A stretch of DNA of 47,774 nt from Thermohalobaculum sp050043005 (GTDB lineage Bacteria > Pseudomonadota > Alphaproteobacteria > Rhodobacterales > Rhodobacteraceae). Where the stretch lies: the NCBI GenBank assembly GCA_050043005.1, contig JBHJIZ010000020.1, positions 1 to 47,774 on the forward strand. The letters are read 5' to 3'. Below, piece by piece: positions 1 through 7,495 of the stretch; the stretch's first letter is position 1, and each line of letters opens with the position of its first letter. A model generated the notes under the pieces. That model was not told the origin of the DNA. It saw nothing but the letters and a program-made list of their open reading frames with translations, and made no database searches. The position numbers and the translations under genes are program-made.

Positions 1-35
1 CGGCGAGCAGTGATAAGGATCTGGGGGTAACTTTC

Positions 36-902
36 GTGCAGGACGTGTGGGAGAACTTTATCTCCCTGAATTCGATAGGCGACAGAACGTTTGACGTGCT
101 CGAGCCAGCCGCAGCCCATCGAGCGACTGACAGTCATACCGTTTGGAGCAAAGAAGACCTGTATCTTGATCTGGAGACGGCTTTGGCGCGGGATTTGGCG
201 CCGCTGCCGGAAACCAAAGACCGCGAGGGTTATTATGGTCCCCATAACTTCAGCTATTGGGCTAGCGGCCTGCGAGACGTCTCGAATTTGATGCGGGCGG
301 CCCAGCGGCTTGGAGTCGAGATCAGGGATTATCTCGATTTCGGCTGTTCCAGCGGCCGGGTTATCCGGCATCTTGCCTTTCAGCATCCTGAGATCCGAAC
401 CTACGGCTGCGACATCAATCGAGCGCATGTCGAATGGGTCCAGAGGTATCTACCGCCGGAAATCATTGTCTTTCAGATCCATTCGGTGCCCACGCTACCT
501 TTGCCGGATAACAGTCTTGACGCAGTTTCGGCCTACTCGGTCTTCACCCATATCGAGGCGTTCGAGACCTCGTGGCTGATGGAATTGCGCCGTGTCTTGC
601 GCCCGGGTGGCCTAGCCTGGGTCACTATCCACAGCGAAAAGACCTGGGAGGAAATGACTGAAGACTGGCCGCTTTTCAACGCGCTGAAGAATCATCCCGA
701 GTTTAAGAACCTCGATCGCACTGCCCCGATGCCACGAGATAGGATGGTGTTCCGCTGGCGCAACGAGAGATCGTACTCGAGCAATGTGTTTTACAGCTTC
801 GACTATATCGAGACATATTGGAGCCGCTATTTTGATATCGTCGAGACATATCGCCGCTTACCAGTCTTTCAAGATGTCCTGGTTCTGCGAAAGCCCCTCT
901 GA
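36..902 (+). CDS. Class I SAM-dependent methyltransferase
   Basis: This 288-residue protein has the class I methyltransferase fold. Motif I (DFGCSSGRV) lies near residue 100, an acidic second strand (GCDIN) follows, then PLPDNSLDAVSAYSVFTHI near 155 and a post-motif (LRPGGLAWV) near 187. The N-terminal 80 residues are not recognised. Translation probably begins at GTG 36 behind a G-rich stretch at 23-27. It is the first gene of a tightly packed plus-strand set ending at 7315, which otherwise holds sugar-nucleotide and glycosyltransferase genes, so I infer that it methylates a sugar or lipid-linked glycan. The substrate and position cannot be told from sequence. Confidence 0.85.
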   Translation: MQDVWENFISLNSIGDRTFDVLEPAAAHRATDSHTVWSKEDLYLDLETALARDLAPLPETKDREGYYGPHNFSYWASGLRDVSNLMRAAQRLGVEIRDYLDFGCSSGRVIRHLAFQHPEIRTYGCDINRAHVEWVQRYLPPEIIVFQIHSVPTLPLPDNSLDAVSAYSVFTHIEAFETSWLMELRRVLRPGGLAWVTIHSEKTWEEMTEDWPLFNALKNHPEFKNLDRTAPMPRDRMVFRWRNERSYSSNVFYSFDYIETYWSRYFDIVETYRRLPVFQDVLVLRKPL

Positions 903-941
903 TCCCGCATGGCCAATCGGCGTCTCTCACCGAGCCGCCCG

Positions 942-1865
942 ATGACGATTGCGATCATCGGCGGGACGGGGTTCCTTGGACGGCATATTTGTGAGGCGCT
1001 CGCGAGCACGGACCAAACGGCCGTGGTGCTATCGCATCGCCCTGACTATGGTTTCCTTTCCGACCTTGGACCTCAGATTACCGCAGCTGAGATCGACACC
1101 GACGAGGCACGGGAACACCTCCAGGCTGCCGACGCTGTTTTGCACCTGGGGCACCGGTCACGCCCGGCCTCGAACGTAAGGGCCGAGATCGAAGAGGTTC
1201 GTCAGAATATCGAACCTGCAATCGGGCTCTTGAGCCTCCTGGCTGCGGGACAGCGTTGTCCACGTTTCATCTACACTTCCAGTGGCGGGCAAATCTATGG
1301 CGCCGGGCATACGCAGCCAATTCTGGAATCTTCTCCGGCAAGTCCGGTCACACCTTACGCGCTCGGCAAACATCTGATCGAACAGGCTTTATGGTATTTC
1401 CACAGCCAAGGCGCAGTGCGTGCAACTGTTCTTCGTCTCGCCAATCCGGTCGGACGCTGGCAACTCGGTGGACGCCATGGCTTTGTGACCGCTGCAATAG
1501 AAGCCTTGCTTCTGGACAAGCCGCTGACGCTTTACGGATCAGGTTCAAACATGCGGGACTACTTTGACGCGGAAGAATTCGGCATTCTTGCCGCCGAGCT
1601 TGTTAGAAACACAGAACTGCCGACTGGAACCTTTAATGTGGGCAGTGGGAGCGGATTGACCGAGCTCGATGTCCTCGCAGAGATACGAGAAACTCTGGGT
1701 GCGGTCCCGGCGCTTGAGTACAAGCCAGCCCGTATGTTTGATCTACCGTTTGCGGTACTTGACGTTACCGCCGCCCGCACGGAGCTTGGCTGGAAGTCGC
1801 ATGTCCATTTTAATGAGACGGTTCAAAAGATCTCCCGAGTTGTGCAAGCGCGATCTGACGGCTGA
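942..1865 (+). CDS. NAD-dependent epimerase/dehydratase (extended SDR)
   Basis: The 307-residue product is an extended short-chain dehydrogenase of the kind that epimerises, dehydrates or reduces nucleotide sugars. The Rossmann signature GGTGFLG is at residues 7-13, the active-site region YTSSGGQIYG near 111, and the catalytic YxxxK (YALGK) near 139, with a C-terminal substrate domain of usual length. I prefer ATG 942 because it places the first strand at the N-terminus; ATG 909, seven bases after the previous gene, is also possible, and neither has a strong ribosome site. Context suggests production or modification of a sugar donor for the surrounding glycosyltransferases. The exact reaction is unknown. 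Confidence 0.82.
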   Translation: MTIAIIGGTGFLGRHICEALASTDQTAVVLSHRPDYGFLSDLGPQITAAEIDTDEAREHLQAADAVLHLGHRSRPASNVRAEIEEVRQNIEPAIGLLSLLAAGQRCPRFIYTSSGGQIYGAGHTQPILESSPASPVTPYALGKHLIEQALWYFHSQGAVRATVLRLANPVGRWQLGGRHGFVTAAIEALLLDKPLTLYGSGSNMRDYFDAEEFGILAAELVRNTELPTGTFNVGSGSGLTELDVLAEIRETLGAVPALEYKPARMFDLPFAVLDVTAARTELGWKSHVHFNETVQKISRVVQARSDG

Positions 1866-1949
1866 GAACGGAGCCGTTGACAACCAAGGATGTTGTATGG
1901 TCTGGAACGGCCGATCAAGTTGGGGCGACGGCGGGTTACGGAGACGTTT

Positions 1950-3119
1950 GTGAAGATTCTTATTCTTGGTGGGGACGGCTTTTGCGGGTGGCCAACGACT
2001 CTCGAGCTATCCGCTGCGGGTCACTCGGTTATCGTTGTCGACAATTTGGCACGCCGTAATATCGATACAGAATTAGAAGCTGGATCCCTAACGCCAATTC
2101 AGCCAATTGGCGCTAGGATAAAAGCCTGGAAAGAAGTATCCAACAACGAAATTGGATTCCGAAATATAGATGTTGCGAAAGATTTTGAGAAGCTTCTCGA
2201 TCTGATCGAAGAAGAGCGCCCTGATAGTATCGTGCATTTTGCTGAGCAGCGTGCTGCGCCGTATTCTATGAAAAGTGCTGACCATAAGCGCTATACGGTC
2301 GATAACAACTTGAATGCAACACATAACGTCTGCGCCGCTATCGTCGAGAGCGGGCTTGACATCCATCTGGTGCACCTTGGCACCATGGGGGTCTACGGCT
2401 ATGCGACGGCAGATATTGCGCTTCCGGAAGGATATCTGCCGATAAGGGTCAAGACCAAGTCGGGCGATTGGGAAGACATAGAGGTGGTCTACCCCCCTAA
2501 TCCCGGGTCAATCTATCACATGACCAAGACCCAGGATGCGATGTTCTTTCAGTTTTATGCCAAGAATGACGGCGTCCGCATCACTGATCTGCATCAGGGC
2601 ATTGTGTGGGGCACACAGACCACCCACACGCGCCGTGATCCGCGCTTGGTGAACCGGTTCGATTATGATGGAGATTTCGGGACAGTCCTGAATCGATTTC
2701 TGATGCAGGCAGCTGTCGGCTACCCGTTGACAGTTCACGGCACGGGAGGGCAGACGCGTGCCTTTATCAACATCCAGGACACCGCAAACTGCGTGCGCCT
2801 TGCCGTAGAGTCGCCGCCTGAAGCCGGCGCGCGTGTGCGCATTATGAACCAACTCACCGAAACGCACCGTGTCCGCGACCTTGCTCAGATGGTTTCTGAT
2901 GCGACCGGCGCCGAGATCGCCTATGTTGATAATCCGCGCAAAGAGGCAGCCGAAAACGAACTCGAAGCGCACAACGACAGCCTGTTGAAACTCGGGCTTC
3001 AGCCGATAATGCTCTCCACGGGTTTGGCGGACGAAGTGGTTGAGACGGCGAAGAAGTACGCGCATCTTGCCGATCATACCAAGATCCCATGCGTATCCAC
3101 TTGGACTTCGCGCGGCTGA
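1950..3119 (+). CDS. sqdB: UDP-sulfoquinovose synthase (SQD1/SqdB family)
   Basis: The 389-residue protein matches the SQD1 family, which makes UDP-sulfoquinovose from UDP-glucose and sulfite with bound NAD. Diagnostic features are the N-terminal GGDGFCGWP, an AGSLTPI segment near residue 47, HLGTMGVYG near 140 holding the catalytic Thr, the YHMTK Tyr-Lys pair near 188, and the C-terminal stretches LNRFLMQAAVG and LTVHGTGGQTRAF. The start is GTG 1950, with GGAG at 1940-1943 six bases ahead. No sulfolipid transferase gene is nearby and the neighbours are glycosyltransferases, so I infer that the product feeds a surface glycan, although a role in sulfolipid synthesis is not excluded. Its 5' third looks less GC-rich than its neighbours. 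Confidence 0.86.
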   Translation: MKILILGGDGFCGWPTTLELSAAGHSVIVVDNLARRNIDTELEAGSLTPIQPIGARIKAWKEVSNNEIGFRNIDVAKDFEKLLDLIEEERPDSIVHFAEQRAAPYSMKSADHKRYTVDNNLNATHNVCAAIVESGLDIHLVHLGTMGVYGYATADIALPEGYLPIRVKTKSGDWEDIEVVYPPNPGSIYHMTKTQDAMFFQFYAKNDGVRITDLHQGIVWGTQTTHTRRDPRLVNRFDYDGDFGTVLNRFLMQAAVGYPLTVHGTGGQTRAFINIQDTANCVRLAVESPPEAGARVRIMNQLTETHRVRDLAQMVSDATGAEIAYVDNPRKEAAENELEAHNDSLLKLGLQPIMLSTGLADEVVETAKKYAHLADHTKIPCVSTWTSRG

Positions 3120-3134
3120 GCAAACGGCCAGCTC

Positions 3135-5039
3135 ATGTCTTCTGCCGCGCCACCGATCATTGAGAACCTCGCAAGGCTGGCCCGGCTAAGTTTTTTGCCG
3201 GAGCTGCGTAGCGCCCCGTGGCAGGTACGTCATCGTGCTGCCGCCATGATCGTAATCGGCGCGTCAACCCGTAGCACCAAGCCCAAAAAAATCTTTACGC
3301 GATCGCTGCGCAGCATTCTGCTCAAGCCAAAGGAAATCCGTTCCTGTCAGTTATTCGATCGCCATCATGTCATCGAGCATCTCGGCCTGGACAAGGATCT
3401 TGAGGATATCGCGGCGTTTCGCGCTTGGATCGCCGCCGGTGCAGCGTTTCCGACTGCACGAGAATTCGAGTTCGCGGCGACGCGAGAGGATGAGCCCCAG
3501 AGTGATCCAATGGCTGTCTTTGAGAAGTTCATTCTCGAAGAAATCTGGGCTGGGACTCTTAGCTTTGTTCAAAAAGATGCGATCGTCGTCCAACCCAGCG
3601 CTTTCGCCAAGGACTCCAGTGGATTTGCAGAATTTGCTGGGCAAATGCGCAAACAGTTACGAGCAATCCCTGATCAGGAAGCTCTGATCGCTCGCTTCAA
3701 GGGTAAGGACATACCACTGACGCAGGCCCGGCGCCATTTGGCCAATCTGCGCAAGGACGTTAGCTCCCGGCTTGAGAGCGGCACATTGGGGCATCTCGCC
3801 GCTAAGGCGGCGGAGCTTGACCCACTGATCATGCATCCATCTCGGAGCCAAGCATCGGTGGTCATAGCGGCCCATGCCAACCATGTTTTGCGAGCATCCA
3901 ACGCGCTGCAGGAGCTACACAAACAATGCCAGCACCGCCGCGCCAGGGCGGTCGTTGTCATCCCCCATTGCCGCATGAGTGGTGCAGCCCGGGTCGCCGG
4001 TGTGCTTTCTGGAGCTCTTGCCCGGAGATATGGGGCAGACGAGATCGTTGTTCTGCGGACCGAACAGTCAGCGCTCGATTATCCGGACTGGTTCGCTCAG
4101 GGGTGTCGACATGTGGATCTGTCTGCTGTTGCAGGCAACCTTCGGCCGGAGCACCGGTCGTTGCTCTTGTTCATGTTTCTGCGTTCGCTCGTTCCGGATC
4201 ACGTGTTCAATGTTAACAGCCGTCTGATGTGGGATACGATGCGCTCGTACAGCCAAGCTATGGCCGATGCCTTTGCGAACTATGCGTATCTTTTCTGCAG
4301 TGACATCAATCAAGATGGGGTTGAGGCAGGTTATCCGGTCCATTTCTTCTACCGCTATTTCGATCACCTTAGCGGCGTGATGACCGATAGTAACCACCTG
4401 CGTGATCAACTAAGAACACGGTTTCTTGTCGCCGAGGATAATCCAAAGCTTGACGTGCTTCGCACCCCAGTGACGCCCGTCCCTGATCTCATCGAGCGTG
4501 CACCAAAATCCAGTAACCAGCGGCGTAAGATCTATTGGGCCGGGCGGTTTGATAAGCAAAAGCGATTAGATATCGTTATAGAGATCGCTCGTCGAATGCC
4601 GGATTGCGACTTCCTCGTTTGGGGCAAACCGGTGCTGGATAAACACGTAGACCTTTCGAAATTGCCTAAGAATATAAATCTGCGTGGGATCTATGGCGAG
4701 TTTTCAGAACTACCACTGCAGGACTGCGATGTTTGGCTTTACACGGCTGCGTGGGAAGGGGTCCCGACCCTGATGATGGACGTGGCTGCTGCCGGCATTC
4801 CACTCGTGGCCTCGCTGGTTGGTGGGACCGGCGATGTGCTTGTCGAGGGCCTGTGTCATCGTCAGAAAGATATCGAAGATATTGACGGTTGGGTTAAGGC
4901 CTTGCGCGATGCGCTTGAGCAGCCAGACCTTGCGTGGGAACGAGCGAATGCGATGCGTACGCGGCTCTTAAAAGAACGCTCGAAAGCTGCATATGACGAG
5001 GGCCTGGCCCGCTTCCTCATGACAAAGGAGGCGGTGTGA
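3135..5039 (+). CDS. Large glycosyltransferase, GT-B fold with unrecognised N-terminal region
   Basis: The protein is 634 residues, well above the usual 350-420 for a GT4 enzyme. A GT-B-like first half starts near residue 270 (ARAVVVIPHCRMSGAARV) and the nucleotide-sugar half near 466 (YWAGRFDKQKR), with a WEGVPTLMMD segment near 540 in the donor site. The usual E-x7-E becomes E-x7-D there. Residues 1-260 are not recognised and lack obvious membrane segments. ATG 3135 follows the sqdB homologue by 15 bases, and the gene ends in a GTGA overlap with the next glycosyltransferase, so they are probably translated together. Donor and acceptor are unknown. Confidence 0.78.
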   Translation: MSSAAPPIIENLARLARLSFLPELRSAPWQVRHRAAAMIVIGASTRSTKPKKIFTRSLRSILLKPKEIRSCQLFDRHHVIEHLGLDKDLEDIAAFRAWIAAGAAFPTAREFEFAATREDEPQSDPMAVFEKFILEEIWAGTLSFVQKDAIVVQPSAFAKDSSGFAEFAGQMRKQLRAIPDQEALIARFKGKDIPLTQARRHLANLRKDVSSRLESGTLGHLAAKAAELDPLIMHPSRSQASVVIAAHANHVLRASNALQELHKQCQHRRARAVVVIPHCRMSGAARVAGVLSGALARRYGADEIVVLRTEQSALDYPDWFAQGCRHVDLSAVAGNLRPEHRSLLLFMFLRSLVPDHVFNVNSRLMWDTMRSYSQAMADAFANYAYLFCSDINQDGVEAGYPVHFFYRYFDHLSGVMTDSNHLRDQLRTRFLVAEDNPKLDVLRTPVTPVPDLIERAPKSSNQRRKIYWAGRFDKQKRLDIVIEIARRMPDCDFLVWGKPVLDKHVDLSKLPKNINLRGIYGEFSELPLQDCDVWLYTAAWEGVPTLMMDVAAAGIPLVASLVGGTGDVLVEGLCHRQKDIEDIDGWVKALRDALEQPDLAWERANAMRTRLLKERSKAAYDEGLARFLMTKEAV

Positions 5040-5797
5040 TCGACATTTCCGTCATTGTGACATTGCACAGCGAAACCGTCATGGCCGGGCCAACGATCCG
5101 GAGTGCCGACCTGGCTATCGCGGCTGCGGAAAGCGCTGGTCTCTCTGTCGAGCGATTGTTCGGATTCGATAATCCAACGCCTGAGACTGTGGCCTTTTTT
5201 GACCGGGAGGAATTCCGGAGCTGGACGAACGCAACTCATAGTTTTCGGGACCAAGGTCAATTGCGCAATGCGATGGCTTCACAATCCACAGGCCGATGGA
5301 TCGCTTTTCTCGACGGTGATGATATCTGGAGCGAGAACTGGCTTGTCGCGGCCGCCACACACTTGCTTGAAGCGGAGGCAGATGGGCGCCGCGAGATCGC
5401 GCATCCCGAGATCAACTGGATCTTTGACCGGCAGGCAAACGTGGTGCTGAAGCTGCCGCAGGACGATCTGCTGTTCGACCCTTATGCGTTCTATTTTACC
5501 AATTATTACGACGCCCTGGCGATGGCGCCCCGCGCGGCGCATCTCGATATTCCCTATGCAATTCGCGATATCCCGCGTGGTTTCGCGGTTGAAGACTGGC
5601 AATGGAACATCGAAACAATGGCTGCAGGTTGGCGCCACGTGGCAATACGCGACACCATCATTTTCAAGCGTCGGCGGGAGATGTCTCAGGTCATCCGCGC
5701 CGGCCAACGTTCGGCGATTTTTCGTGATATCGAACCGATGCGCATCGACCAGGTTGGCACGTTAGGGCAGCCTCAGAAAGGCCCCGGCATATGCTAA
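5036..5797 (+). CDS. Glycosyltransferase family 2 (GT-A)
   Basis: The 253-residue protein starts with ISVIVTLHSE, the first beta strand of a GT-A domain. It then has RNAMASQSTGRWIAFLDGDDIW near residues 80-97, where the DGDD cluster should bind the metal and nucleotide sugar. The start is GTG 5036, overlapping the upstream stop by four bases, and the strong AAAGGAGG at 5024-5031 supports it. There is no membrane segment, so it should act on the cytoplasmic face of the membrane, adding a sugar to a lipid-linked acceptor. It is shorter than many GT2 enzymes, and the C-terminal acceptor region is not diagnostic. Confidence 0.85.
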   Translation: MIDISVIVTLHSETVMAGPTIRSADLAIAAAESAGLSVERLFGFDNPTPETVAFFDREEFRSWTNATHSFRDQGQLRNAMASQSTGRWIAFLDGDDIWSENWLVAAATHLLEAEADGRREIAHPEINWIFDRQANVVLKLPQDDLLFDPYAFYFTNYYDALAMAPRAAHLDIPYAIRDIPRGFAVEDWQWNIETMAAGWRHVAIRDTIIFKRRREMSQVIRAGQRSAIFRDIEPMRIDQVGTLGQPQKGPGIC

Positions 5798-5830
5798 CCG
5801 GTTCACGGCCGTGAAGTCCGGGAGAGTACA

Positions 5831-7315
5831 ATGACTGCAAACAAACAGACCTCCTGGATGCTCGAGGATGCGGGTTTTGCAGCGGCCTATGACGCCGCCA
5901 AACCATTCACAATGACGAGCTTGGAGCGGTGCTTCGCGCTGTGGCGTGCGGTCGAGCATATTTCTCGGGACGAGCGACCAGGAAATTTTGTCGAGTGTGG
6001 CTGCTGGCGTGGTGGATCTGCAATCGTAATGGCCCTCGCGGCGCAAGCCTTTGGGCTCGAGGATCGCAACATCTTTCTCTTCGATACGTTCGCGGGAATG
6101 ACTGAGCCGGGCGATCAGGATGTCGATGTATACGGCGCCAAAGCAGCGGATCTTTTGGAAGCTGAGAAGGACAATCGCGCACACTCTGCGATGTGGGCAG
6201 CTGCCAGTCTAGAAGACGTTAAAGCGAACATCCAAGCTGCGGGTCTGTCTCTCGATCGGTTCACGTTTGTAGAAGGAGATGTCCGTCAGACTTGCGCCAA
6301 GGCGAAAACCAGTGCCATCGCGCTTTTACGCTTGGACACAGATTTTTTCGACAGCACGCTGGCTGAGTTTGAGGCGCTGTACCCGAGACTGGTGGAAGGT
6401 GGCGTTCTGATTATCGACGATTACGGTCATTGGGCGGGTGCACGCGCTGCGACGGAAGCGTACTTTGATGCGATGCCCAACCAGGCTCGCCGACCTATGC
6501 TTTCGGCCGTCGATTACACTGGGCATGTCGGGATCAAGCCTCCCGCTCCGCCGCCGCCGGTCCAGAACCGCTATGACTACGCACCGCCGGGATTGGTAGA
6601 TCCAGAACTCTTGCCGGCCTTTCCATCATTGATGATCAGTGATCCGAACCCCGTAGGATGGCCTTGGCTGCGCAAAAATACACCGCATATCTGGCGGACT
6701 GACCAGCGGTCGAAAAAGAAACAGATCGGTGTCCTTTCCTATGAGGAAGCGGTGCTCTTGCACAATCTGGCCAAGCCGTTTGCCGGAGAGCCGGCGCTCG
6801 AGATCGGATGCCACTTTGCCTGGTCGACTGCTCAATTGCTTGCCGCAGGTGTGGATCTCGATGTCATTGACCCAGGGCTTGCCGATCAGGATCAAAGTTC
6901 TGCAATCGCTGAGAGCCTTGAGAACGTACATGCCCGGGTGCCGGGGTGTTTGCCTGCCCGTTTGTATGCGGGGTTCTCGCCCAATCTGGTAGAACCGGTC
7001 CAAACTCTGCGTGCGGCTAAATGGGCCTTCGCATTCATTGATGGTTGGCATGACGGCGATGGTCCTACGCTGGACGCGAAAGCTGTGATGCCGCATCTTG
7101 CTGCTCGCTCCATGGTGGTTTTCCACGATCTGCTCTGTCCGGCCGTGCTGGCCGGGTTGAAGTGCTTCGAGGCGGAGGGATGGCAGTCTCGGACTTTCAA
7201 CATGACCCAGATGATGGGAGTGGCTTGGCGCGGAGATGTCGTACTGCCGAAATATCAACCGGATCCAAACATGCCGCAGACACAGCACCACCATCTTTCC
7301 GATCGTGGGGTATAG
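5831..7315 (+). CDS. Two-domain protein: TylF/MycF-type O-methyltransferase fused to a second methyltransferase-like domain
   Basis: The 494-residue protein has two parts. Residues 1-230 are a TylF/MycF-type sugar O-methyltransferase: FVECGCWRGGSA near 55, FLFDTFAGM near 85, LLRLDTDFFDST near 165 and IIDDYGHW near 193, where the Asp residues should bind the metal. A proline-rich linker follows near 234. Residues 310-480 look like a second SAM-dependent domain, with ALEIGCHFAWST near 321, a VIDPG strand end and FAFIDGWHDGDG near 397. ATG 5831 is preceded by GGGAGAG. As the last gene of block A it probably methylates a polymer sugar; whether both halves are active is unknown. Confidence 0.82.
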   Translation: MTANKQTSWMLEDAGFAAAYDAAKPFTMTSLERCFALWRAVEHISRDERPGNFVECGCWRGGSAIVMALAAQAFGLEDRNIFLFDTFAGMTEPGDQDVDVYGAKAADLLEAEKDNRAHSAMWAAASLEDVKANIQAAGLSLDRFTFVEGDVRQTCAKAKTSAIALLRLDTDFFDSTLAEFEALYPRLVEGGVLIIDDYGHWAGARAATEAYFDAMPNQARRPMLSAVDYTGHVGIKPPAPPPPVQNRYDYAPPGLVDPELLPAFPSLMISDPNPVGWPWLRKNTPHIWRTDQRSKKKQIGVLSYEEAVLLHNLAKPFAGEPALEIGCHFAWSTAQLLAAGVDLDVIDPGLADQDQSSAIAESLENVHARVPGCLPARLYAGFSPNLVEPVQTLRAAKWAFAFIDGWHDGDGPTLDAKAVMPHLAARSMVVFHDLLCPAVLAGLKCFEAEGWQSRTFNMTQMMGVAWRGDVVLPKYQPDPNMPQTQHHHLSDRGV

Positions 7316-7495
7316 GAACATCTCAAAGAACAGTGTTTTGGAGACGTCCGATCCGTCCGGAATTCGAGCTTCCTCTCGGCGCTTGTGTCAAATTCGCGAC
7401 GAGCCCTCTCTCCGGAACGCCCCTTCTGGACACCCGACAGGTTAGGGTTTAGGTACCGCGCACTTTCCGGACGGGCAGGGGCGCGCAGGAGTTAG
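7316..7495. other. Intergenic region before the ABC exporter
   Basis: These 180 bases separate block A from the ABC exporter. AGGAG close to the 3' end serves the exporter start at 7496. I see no convincing -35/-10 pair or terminator, so it is open whether the exporter is read from its own promoter or by read-through. Confidence 0.4.

Noticed and set aside
1..35. TGA at 11-13 as the end of an upstream gene
   Set aside because: Only three codons are visible before it, so neither a frame nor a product can be supported.
2508..3077. 189-codon antisense frame inside the sqdB homologue
   Set aside because: It mirrors a strongly conserved gene and has no recognisable motif or ribosome site.
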